64,000 nucleotides of DNA from Richelia sinica FACHB-800 (GTDB lineage Bacteria > Cyanobacteriota > Cyanobacteriia > Cyanobacteriales > Nostocaceae). The stretch lies in the NCBI RefSeq assembly GCF_014698825.1, contig NZ_JACJTT010000001.1, positions 310,001 to 374,000 of the forward strand. The letters run 5' to 3'. Numbering within the stretch: the first letter of the stretch is position 1; each line of letters begins with the position of its first letter. The position numbers and the translations under genes are program-made. Shown here piece after piece: positions 56,719 through 64,000 of this stretch. Below the pieces are notes generated by a model that made no database searches, was not told the origin of the DNA, and saw only the letters and a program-made list of their open reading frames with translations.

Positions 56719-59700
56719 ATGACCACTACTTACCCCGGTACTAATGGCAATGACCTTTATCCAGGACTAAATGAAGATGAAATCATTTTTGGATTAATAG
56801 GGAATGATACCCTCTTAGGTATAGGTGGAAACGATTCCATTAATGGTGGTAGTGGTCACGACAGGTTAGAAGGTGGTAGTGGTAATGACACCCTAGATGG
56901 TGGTGTCGGCAACGACACCATGATTGGTGGTGCTGATAATGATATTTATTATGTTGATGGTACTGGTGATACAGTCACTGAACTAGCAAATGAAGGAATA
57001 GATATAGTTTACTCTTCTCGTAGTAGTTACACCTTAGGTGCAAATGTTGAAAATCTGACTTTGGTAGCCAATACTACTGCTGTAAATGGCACAGGTAATA
57101 GCCTTAACAACAGAATTATTGGCAATAGTAGTAATAATAGCCTCAGTGGTGGTGAAGGAAATGACACCCTCAATGGTGGTGCAGGTAACGACACCATGAT
57201 TGGTGGTACAGGTAATGATGTCTATTACGTTGATAGTTCTAGTGATGTAGTTATTGAACAAGCAAGTGCTGGCACAGATACAATTCTTTCTTCTGTGAGT
57301 AATTACCCATTAAATACCACGGCAAATGTTGAAAATCTGACCTTAGTCACCAATAGTGCTGCACTTCATGGCAGAGGTAATAGTCTCAACAACAGAATTG
57401 TGGGTAATGCTGGTAACAATAGTCTGATTGGTGGTGCAGGAAATGACACTATCGTAGGTGGTGCAGGTAACGACACGATTGAAGGAGAAACAGGCACTGA
57501 CTCCTTAGCAGGAGGTGCAGGAAATGATCTTTACTATTTAGATGGCATTGAGGATACCGTTATTGAAAATGCCAATGAAGGTATTGATTCTGTATATTCT
57601 TTTGTTTCGTATACCATACTAGCCAATGTTGAAGACTTAATTTTAATTGGCACATCTGAAAATGGAGAAGGTAACAATTTAAGTAATTTTATTTTAGGTA
57701 ATAGTATTAATAATGCTCTCACTGGCGGTGCAGGAAATGACACCCTTTTAGGTGATTCTGATAACTTACCTAGTAATAGCGATGCAGATACCATGACAGG
57801 TGGCACTGGAGATGATTTGTTCTATGTTGATAATGAACTAGATGTAGTAATTGAGAATCTGAATGAAGGATACGATATTATCTACTCTGATATTAGCTAT
57901 AGTTTACCTGATCATGTCAATAATTTACTTTTAACTAACAGCGATGTTGCTTTCTTTATATCTGGTAATAATGATAATAACTTTCTCAAAGGAAACCAAA
58001 ACTCTAATTCTATCAATGGAGGTGGTGGTAACGACACTATTGATGGTGGAATTGGTGGAGATTTGATGAGTGGGGGTGAAGATGATGATGTTTATTATAT
58101 TGATAACCCTAACGACTCAGCAAACGAAAATGAAAATGAAGGTACTGATACTGTATATTCTTATATTTCCTATGAACTAGCAGCCAATGTAGAAAACTTA
58201 ATTCTGCTCAATGGTGCTGTTAATGGCAATGGCAATATTTTAAATAACCTGATTATTGGTAATGATGGTACTAACTCACTCAATGGTGGCGCTGGTAACG
58301 ACACTATTGACGGTAGAATTGGTGCTGATGTGATGATTGGTGGTCAAAATGATGATATTTACTATGTTGATAACATTAATGATTCAGTGAATGAAAATGC
58401 CAATGAAGGTATTGACACTGTATATTCTTCCATTTTTTATGGACTAGCAGCAAATGTAGAAAACCTGATTCTCACTGGTACTGCTATTAATGGCAATGGG
58501 AACAGTTTAAATAACAATATTCTTGGTAATAATAGTAATAACTCAATCAATGGCAACGCTGGCAATGATACTCTCAATGGTGGTATTGGTAACGATACCA
58601 TGATTGGTGGTACTGGTGATGATATTTATTATGTTGATAGCACTGCTGATGTAGTTACTGAAAATGTCAACGAAGGTATTGATACTGTGTATTCTTCCAT
58701 TGCCTATGAACTAGCAGCTAATGTAGAAAATCTGATTCTCATAGATACTGCTCTTACTGGTCATGGTAATAGTTTAAATAACAATATTCTTGGTAATAAC
58801 AACAAGAATTTACTCAATGGTGGTACTGGTAATGATACCCTCAATGGTGGTATTGGTAACGATACCATGATTGGTGATACTGGTAATGATGTCTATTACG
58901 TTGATAGCATTGATGATGTAGTTAATGAAAATGTCAACGAAGGCGTTGATACTGTCTATTCTTCCATTGCCTATGAACTAGCAGCCAATGTAGAAAATCT
59001 GATTCTCATAGATACTGCTCTTACTGGTCATGGTAATAGTTTAAATAATAATATTCTTGGTAATAACAACAAGAATTTACTCAATAGTGGTACTGGCAAT
59101 GATACCCTCAATGGTGGTATTGGTAACGATACCCTGATTGGTGGTACTGGTGATGATATTTATTATGTTGATAGCACTGCTGATGTAGTTACTGAAAATG
59201 CCAACGAAGGTATTGATACTGTCTATTCTTCCATTGCTTATACCCTTACTGCCAACGTAGAAAACCTGATTCTCACTGGTACGGCTATTAATGGCAATGG
59301 GAATAGTCTAAGTAACAATATCATTGGCAATAATAGTAATAATTCCCTCAATGGTGGTACTGGTAATGACACTTTGATTGGTGGTGCTGGTAATGACACC
59401 ATCAATGGTGGCATAGGTGATGATATTTATTATGTTGACAGCGCTGGGGATGCAGTGATAGAAATTGCCATCGCAGGCATTGATACTGTATATTCTGCTA
59501 TTTCTTATACCCTTGCTGCCAATGTAGAAAACCTGATTCTCACTGGTACGGCTATTAATGGTAATGGGAATAGTCTAAATAACAATATCATTGGCAATAA
59601 TAGTAATAATTCCCTCAATGGTGGTACTGGTAATGACACTTTGATTGGTGGTACTGGTAATGATGTCTATTATGTTGATAGTTCTGCTGATATAGTCACA

Positions 59701-60792
59701 GAAAATATAAATGAAGGCATTGACACTGTATATTCTTCAGTCTCTTATTCTTTGAGTGCTAACATCGAAAAACTCATACTGACAGGTACTGCTGCATCAG
59801 CCGTCGGTAATAGCTTGAGTAATAGTATTGTTGGCAATATCAGCAATAACTATTTATCGGGTGGTGCTGGTAATGATACTCTCAATGGTTCTAATGGCAA
59901 CGATACCATGCTTGGTGGTACAGGTAATGATATTTACTATGTTTATAATGTTGGAGATGTAGTCACAGAAAATATCAATGAAGGCATTGACACTGTATAT
60001 TCTTCAGTTTCTTATTTTTTGGCGGGAAATCTAGAAAATCTCACCCTCATTGGTACGAGTTATGCAGGATATGGAAATAGTTTAAATAATTGGATCGCAG
60101 GAAATTCTAGTAATAACTATTTATCTGGTGGTTGGGGGAATGATACCATCAACGGAGGTTTGGGTAACGATACGATGGTTGGTGGTTTAGGTAATGATAT
60201 TTATTATGTTAATAGTGGTGGTGATGTAGTTACTGAAAATAGTAGCGAAGGCGTTGATACAGTCTATTCTTCTGTTTCCTATACTTTAACTGCCAATGTC
60301 GAAAATCTCACTCTTAGCAATCCTGCTGCTACAGGCAATGGTAATAGTTTGAGTAACAATATCACTGGCAATAGTATTAACAATACTCTGTTTGGTAGTG
60401 GTGGCAATGATACCCTCAATGGTGGGTCAGGTAATGATACCCTCAATGGCGGTGATAATAATGATGTGCTGATTGGTTATGGCGGTGGATTAGGTGAAAA
60501 AGATATTCTAATTGGTGGTCTTGGAGTTGATACTTTTGTTTTAGGTAATAGCAGTAATGTTTTTTATTACAACACAGGCAGTGGCACTTATGCTCAAATT
60601 CAAGGTTGGCAGGTAGGGATAGATAAAATCCGCGCAAAAACAGGTAGTTATAGTCTCCTACAAGCCAATTTTGGTGTAGGTAGTAGCACTATTCTCGATA
60701 CTGGGGTTTATTTTAATAGCGACTTGATTGCGGTTGTTCAAGATATTAGTAGTAGTCAAATAAATATATCTCAGGATTTTATTTTTGTATAA
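56719..60792 (+). CDS. RTX calcium-binding repeat protein (1357 aa)
   Basis: Secreted protein made almost wholly of Ca2+-binding nonapeptides (GGxGNDTLx) alternating with a longer conserved segment (YYVDS, DTVYSS, LAANVENLIL, GNSLNN). No signal peptide; RTX proteins leave by a type I system using a C-terminal signal, here plausibly the last 60 residues (ISSSQINISQDFIFV). About 13 repeats of the long unit occur. The strongly regular part, 58156-59491, has an exact 267-bp (89-residue) period. No enzymatic domain is visible, so it may be a structural or adhesin-like surface protein. AGGAG at 56705-56709 precedes the ATG. It is divergent from the FHA-like gene. Confidence 0.93.
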   Translation: MTTTYPGTNGNDLYPGLNEDEIIFGLIGNDTLLGIGGNDSINGGSGHDRLEGGSGNDTLDGGVGNDTMIGGADNDIYYVDGTGDTVTELANEGIDIVYSSRSSYTLGANVENLTLVANTTAVNGTGNSLNNRIIGNSSNNSLSGGEGNDTLNGGAGNDTMIGGTGNDVYYVDSSSDVVIEQASAGTDTILSSVSNYPLNTTANVENLTLVTNSAALHGRGNSLNNRIVGNAGNNSLIGGAGNDTIVGGAGNDTIEGETGTDSLAGGAGNDLYYLDGIEDTVIENANEGIDSVYSFVSYTILANVEDLILIGTSENGEGNNLSNFILGNSINNALTGGAGNDTLLGDSDNLPSNSDADTMTGGTGDDLFYVDNELDVVIENLNEGYDIIYSDISYSLPDHVNNLLLTNSDVAFFISGNNDNNFLKGNQNSNSINGGGGNDTIDGGIGGDLMSGGEDDDVYYIDNPNDSANENENEGTDTVYSYISYELAANVENLILLNGAVNGNGNILNNLIIGNDGTNSLNGGAGNDTIDGRIGADVMIGGQNDDIYYVDNINDSVNENANEGIDTVYSSIFYGLAANVENLILTGTAINGNGNSLNNNILGNNSNNSINGNAGNDTLNGGIGNDTMIGGTGDDIYYVDSTADVVTENVNEGIDTVYSSIAYELAANVENLILIDTALTGHGNSLNNNILGNNNKNLLNGGTGNDTLNGGIGNDTMIGDTGNDVYYVDSIDDVVNENVNEGVDTVYSSIAYELAANVENLILIDTALTGHGNSLNNNILGNNNKNLLNSGTGNDTLNGGIGNDTLIGGTGDDIYYVDSTADVVTENANEGIDTVYSSIAYTLTANVENLILTGTAINGNGNSLSNNIIGNNSNNSLNGGTGNDTLIGGAGNDTINGGIGDDIYYVDSAGDAVIEIAIAGIDTVYSAISYTLAANVENLILTGTAINGNGNSLNNNIIGNNSNNSLNGGTGNDTLIGGTGNDVYYVDSSADIVTENINEGIDTVYSSVSYSLSANIEKLILTGTAASAVGNSLSNSIVGNISNNYLSGGAGNDTLNGSNGNDTMLGGTGNDIYYVYNVGDVVTENINEGIDTVYSSVSYFLAGNLENLTLIGTSYAGYGNSLNNWIAGNSSNNYLSGGWGNDTINGGLGNDTMVGGLGNDIYYVNSGGDVVTENSSEGVDTVYSSVSYTLTANVENLTLSNPAATGNGNSLSNNITGNSINNTLFGSGGNDTLNGGSGNDTLNGGDNNDVLIGYGGGLGEKDILIGGLGVDTFVLGNSSNVFYYNTGSGTYAQIQGWQVGIDKIRAKTGSYSLLQANFGVGSSTILDTGVYFNSDLIAVVQDISSSQINISQDFIFV
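57010..60310 (+). repeat. Tandem repeats in the RTX gene, 267-bp unit
   Basis: The codon for the conserved Tyr in DTVYSS (replaced by Leu in one copy) falls at 57010, 57286, 57595, 57883, 58156, 58423, 58690, 58957, 59224, 59491, 59731, 59998 and 60265. From 58156 on, spacing is 267 bp except for one 240-bp step, which equals loss of one nonapeptide. Copies at 58.69 and 58.96 kb are nearly identical in DNA, indicating recent duplication or gene conversion. Confidence 0.9.
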
Positions 60793-60812
60793 TCAAAGCA
60801 TTAACAAATCCA

Positions 60813-61847
60813 ATGAATAAAACAAGACAAAATTTACCTATTCCTCCTCATTTTAATTCTGAAAAAGTGGGTGAGGTTTGGCGTGTACCCTATCAACAAC
60901 TGGCTGTTGAAGCTGAAGCATGGGCAAAACAACATCACATCCAACCAGCATCAACAGATACAACGCGCATTTGTTTGCTATTAATTGATGTTCAAAATAC
61001 CTTTTGTATTTCTGATTTTGAATTATATGTAGGTGGACAATCAGGAACTGGCGCAGTTGATGATAATCAAAGATTGTGTGAATTTATTTATCGTCATTTA
61101 GGGGTAATTACAAAAATTATCCCGACTTTAGATACTCACACAGCAATGCAAATTTTTCACCCCATATTTTGGATTAATCAACAGGGTGAACACCCAATAC
61201 TGGCAGCTACTAATATTACACCCCAAGATATTGAACAAGGGATTTGGCGAGTCAATCCAGCGGTGGCTAAAAGTGTGGCAAATGGTGATGAGGAGTTATT
61301 AGTAAAACAGGCTTTTCATTATGTCAAACAACTTAGCCAAGATGGTAAATATCCCCTGACTGTGTGGCCTTATCATTCTATGATAGGTGGGATTGGCCAT
61401 GCTTTAGTAGCAGCAGTGGAAGAAGCTATATTTTTTCATAGTATTGCTAGGCAAAGTCAAGCTCAATTTGAGTTAAAAGGAGAAAATCCGTTAACTGAAA
61501 ATTATTCGATTTTGCGTCCAGAGGTATTAGTTGGTTTTGATGACCAGCCTCTGGGTCAAAAGAATACTAATTTAATCAAGCAACTTTTAGACTATGATGC
61601 TGTGATTATTGCTGGACAGGCGAAAAGTCATTGTGTGGCTTGGACAATTGATGATTTATTAACAGAAATTAAACAGGTAGATAGCACCCTTGCCCAAAAA
61701 ATCTATCTATTGGAGGATTGTACTTCTCCTGTTGTAGTTCCTGGTGTGGTAGATTACACTGACCAAGCTAATGCTACATTTGCCAGATTTGCAGAGGCAG
61801 GAATGCACATTATCCAATCGACTGACGAACTGGTGATTGGGAGTTGA
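60813..61847 (+). CDS. Isochorismatase-family cysteine hydrolase
   Basis: 344 residues, larger than the usual 180-230. The core motifs are LLLIDVQNTFCI (catalytic Asp), LDTHTAMQIFHP and AGQAKSHCVAWTIDDLL (catalytic Cys, near 275). Insertions between them include MIGGIGHALVAAVEEAIFFH. This arrangement resembles nicotinamidase-like hydrolases of large size. The substrate is uncertain. It begins 20 bp after the RTX gene stop, but a functional link is not obvious. No signal peptide. It is convergent with the M23 peptidase gene with a one-base gap. Confidence 0.88.
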   Translation: MNKTRQNLPIPPHFNSEKVGEVWRVPYQQLAVEAEAWAKQHHIQPASTDTTRICLLLIDVQNTFCISDFELYVGGQSGTGAVDDNQRLCEFIYRHLGVITKIIPTLDTHTAMQIFHPIFWINQQGEHPILAATNITPQDIEQGIWRVNPAVAKSVANGDEELLVKQAFHYVKQLSQDGKYPLTVWPYHSMIGGIGHALVAAVEEAIFFHSIARQSQAQFELKGENPLTENYSILRPEVLVGFDDQPLGQKNTNLIKQLLDYDAVIIAGQAKSHCVAWTIDDLLTEIKQVDSTLAQKIYLLEDCTSPVVVPGVVDYTDQANATFARFAEAGMHIIQSTDELVIGS

Positions 61848-61848
61848 G

Positions 61849-62736
61849 TTATTTGCTTAAATAAGCTTTAGGGTCTTTGGCTTCCCAACCTAAGGAACCA
61901 CTAGCGCGAATTTCAAAATGGAGATGGGGTTGGGGGGAAGTTGGTTGTCCGGTGGTGCCAACAGTTCCTAAGATGTCACCTTTGCTAATTTGTTGACCAA
62001 GTTGAACATTAATACTGTCTAGTTGGGCATAGCGACTTTGATAACCGCCAGCATGGTTAATAATCACGACTTTGCCATAGGTTCCTTGTTCTTTTGCAAA
62101 GACTACCACACCTGGAGCGATCGCTTCTACCGCAGTCCCCATTGGGGCTAATAAATCTATCCCACTATGAAAGAAAACATCTCCTGTAGTGGGCTGAATT
62201 TGCCAGCCATAACCCAAACCAATGGAGGTGCTATTCGCTAAAGGATAACCAGAGATATCAACTGACTGTGGTTGATTGAAGGTGGATGAAGTTGAGATCA
62301 GGGATTTTGGTGAACCTGTTGTTCCTGGTATGACTGGCACAAACACCACCCGTGGATCTTTTTGACAGCCATTCACTTCAAATAAAGTGTCTGGACGCAC
62401 TTTATATTTAACAGCTACTTGCCGCCAATTTTGACCGCGAGGTACTTCCACAACCATACCATTCAAGGGAGGTATCTGAAGTTCTGTCCCAATGGTGACT
62501 ACACCGTTCATCACCGAGGAATTCATGGCGCTAATAGTTGTTGGTGCGACATTGTAACTAGCGGCGATACTCTCTAAAGTTTCACCACGACTCACTATAT
62601 GGCGTTGAATACGAGATAAGGCAGGAGTGGGACAACCGCTGACAGCAGCAGCAGGTTTCATTGCTGGCAGGGTGGAAAATAAGGCTACAGCACTGATGAA
62701 GCTAGAAACAAAAAAGGAACGAGAACAAAGAATCAT
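61849..62736 (-). CDS. LysM-domain M23 family metallopeptidase
   Basis: 295 residues. A signal peptide (about 1-31) precedes two LysM domains (about 45-95, RHIVSRGETLESIAASYNV; and 97-135, RGQNWRQVAVKYKV) that bind peptidoglycan. The C-terminal M23 peptidase (about 178-290) has the zinc site FHSGIDLLAPMG (HxxxD), then SRYAQL and HLHFE with the last zinc ligand. Enzyme of this type trims peptidoglycan crosslinks or acts as a NlpD/EnvC-like amidase activator; with all ligands present, hydrolase activity is expected. Confidence 0.93.
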   Translation of the reverse strand: MILCSRSFFVSSFISAVALFSTLPAMKPAAAVSGCPTPALSRIQRHIVSRGETLESIAASYNVAPTTISAMNSSVMNGVVTIGTELQIPPLNGMVVEVPRGQNWRQVAVKYKVRPDTLFEVNGCQKDPRVVFVPVIPGTTGSPKSLISTSSTFNQPQSVDISGYPLANSTSIGLGYGWQIQPTTGDVFFHSGIDLLAPMGTAVEAIAPGVVVFAKEQGTYGKVVIINHAGGYQSRYAQLDSINVQLGQQISKGDILGTVGTTGQPTSPQPHLHFEIRASGSLGWEAKDPKAYLSK

Positions 62737-62987
62737 GTAAATTTATCTTGAAATCAGTGAACAGTTAACAGTGAACGCTGATAACCTTAGTAAATTTGGT
62801 GTTAGCAAGATGATCAACATCTGAGCTAACTATTAAAAGGGGGCTAATTTTAGATTGTAGACGGGGATTTCCAAAATAGACGCGGAAATTTTGCTGTAAA
62901 TTCATCTGCCAAGTTTGCCTTTGCTTGACTACACTGAGAGATGAGCAAGTGTCTTGCAGTGATGGGGAAAAAGTATTTTTAATTGTT

Positions 62988-64000
62988 ATGAAGTTATCTG
63001 TAAAGCAACTAGCCATTTATCTATGTTTAGTCGCCGTAGGTAGTGGTGCAGGTTTATTAAGTAGTCGATATCTTTGGCGAGAATCTCACTCATTTCAACA
63101 GTTAAAAAATGTCACAGTAGCATTGCCTTCTGAATCAATGATTTCCCATTCGACCAATGGTTCAATTAATGCTGCTGATGGAGATAATGTAAATTTTATT
63201 GCTACGGCTGTACAAAAAGTAGGACCCGCAGTGGTGAGAATTAACGCTACTCGTAAGGTGACAAATTCCTGGTTTGATTTGGGGAAAAATCCTGTATTTC
63301 AGCGTTTTTTTGGTGAAGATGAACAACCAATACCCCCAGAAAGAATTGAGCGGGGTACAGGTTCAGGATTTATCTTAAGTGAGAATGGTGAATTGCTCAC
63401 TAACGCCCATGTAGTGGAAAAAACAGATACTGTTTTAGTGACTTTGAAAGATGGTCGCACCTTTACAGGTAAGGTCGTAGGAGTTGACCCGGTAACAGAT
63501 GTAGCGGCGGTGAAAATTTCGGCTCAAAATTTACCTAAGGTAGATTTGGGGAATTCACAAAATTTGATTCCCGGACAATGGGCGATCGCTATTGGTAATC
63601 CTTTAGGTTTAGATAATACTGTTACTATCGGCATTATTAGTGCCACAGACCGCACCAGTGCCCAAGTTGGTGTACCAGACCGAAGGGTCAGCTTTATTCA
63701 AACTGACGCGGCAATTAACCCTGGTAATTCTGGTGGGCCACTTTTAAATGCCAAAGGAGAAGTAATCGGCGTTAATACCGCTATTCGCGCCGACGCTCAA
63801 GGGCTGGGTTTTGCTATTCCTATTGAAACTGCTGCCCGTGTAGCTAATGAACTGTTTACTACAGGAAAAGCGGAACATCCTTTTTTTGGTGTGGAAACCA
63901 CAGACCTAACTCCGACCAATAAACAGCAAATTAGTCGAGAGCATCAAATTCAAATTCAATCAGATGTGGGTGTTGTGGTGAAAAACTTTGCACCAAATTC
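62988..64000 (+). CDS. HtrA/Deg-type serine protease (partial, runs off window)
   Basis: From ATG 62988 the frame is open to the window end (337 codons). A membrane anchor or signal (about 5-25, LAIYLCLVAVGSGAGLLSSR) leads to a trypsin-like protease domain with catalytic His in LLTNAHVVEKTD, Asp in PVTDVAAVKIS and Ser in NPGNSGGPLLN. A PDZ domain begins near residue 300 (FFGVETTDLTP). This is a HhoA/HhoB/HtrA-type envelope protease for stress protein quality control. Which of the three cannot be told. It is divergent from the M23 gene by 251 bp. Confidence 0.93.
   Translation, partial: MKLSVKQLAIYLCLVAVGSGAGLLSSRYLWRESHSFQQLKNVTVALPSESMISHSTNGSINAADGDNVNFIATAVQKVGPAVVRINATRKVTNSWFDLGKNPVFQRFFGEDEQPIPPERIERGTGSGFILSENGELLTNAHVVEKTDTVLVTLKDGRTFTGKVVGVDPVTDVAAVKISAQNLPKVDLGNSQNLIPGQWAIAIGNPLGLDNTVTIGIISATDRTSAQVGVPDRRVSFIQTDAAINPGNSGGPLLNAKGEVIGVNTAIRADAQGLGFAIPIETAARVANELFTTGKAEHPFFGVETTDLTPTNKQQISREHQIQIQSDVGVVVKNFAPN

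Noticed and set aside
62765-63016. 83-codon minus-strand frame upstream of the HtrA-like gene
   Set aside because: Overlaps the htrA-type start region antisense; composition unconvincing.

Overview
The window looks like chromosomal DNA of a filamentous, heterocyst-forming cyanobacterium (order Nostocales). The evidence is the dense scatter of the HIP1 octamer GCGATCGC, a chlorophyll-synthesis methyltransferase (chlM), a DNA polymerase III alpha subunit split by the cyanobacterial dnaE split intein, and an adjacent flv3-type/flv1-type flavodiiron pair in the order known for the heterocyst-specific flv3B-flv1B operon of Anabaena. I cannot name the species. Most of the window is a housekeeping backbone with accessory insertions. 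I found no tRNA, rRNA, prophage or CRISPR array.

Layout. 1-935: no recognised gene. 0.9-6.9 kb: gyrB (minus strand, interrupted by a 153-residue mini-intein), then miaA, recR (apparently with an ACG start), an ftsW-type gene and a small overlapping gene. 6.9-11.1 kb (minus): a DUF423 membrane protein, an unknown membrane protein, chlM, a TPR protein and RNase Z. 11.4-14.1 kb (minus): a LuxR-type response regulator followed by a CHASE2 histidine kinase. 14.1-15.3 kb: a gene-free spacer. 15.3-19.2 kb: a DUF89 phosphatase divergent from a glutamine-synthetase-like/amidohydrolase pair that is the two-gene form of eukaryotic FluG. 19.2-21.0 kb: short repeats, a truncated IS630-type transposase and a long spacer. 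21.0-24.8 kb: flv3B-flv1B. 25.1-26.2 kb: a degenerate Hpt domain fused to a macro-like domain. 26.5-27.8 kb: a dicarboxylate/amino acid symporter. 28.0-33.0 kb: dnaE N-half with its split intein, then dnaK.

33.4-35.3 kb: an OLD-like AAA ATPase overlapping a TOPRIM-like (DUF3226-type) gene, the best candidate for an uncharacterised defence module. 35.5-42.3 kb: murT, a thioredoxin-fold thylakoid protein, two PATAN/DUF4388 signalling proteins (one fused to a receiver), argJ and an alpha/beta hydrolase. 42.7-47.0 kb: a TonB-like protein, an OFA-family transporter and a secreted RNase T2. 47.2-61.8 kb: a cell-surface and signalling block, with a 1483-residue hybrid kinase just downstream of a 1620-residue two-partner-secretion exoprotein, divergent from a 1357-residue RTX repeat protein and an isochorismatase-family hydrolase. 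61.8-64.0 kb: a LysM/M23 peptidase and the 5' part of an HtrA-like protease that runs off the window.

How the genes connect. The flavodiiron pair would remove O2 at the expense of NAD(P)H, in heterocysts if the B-type assignment is right. GyrB and DnaE both need protein splicing, one in cis and one in trans, to become functional. The CHASE2 kinase and LuxR regulator are probably cognate. All functional statements are read from translated sequence and family knowledge; no searches were run.
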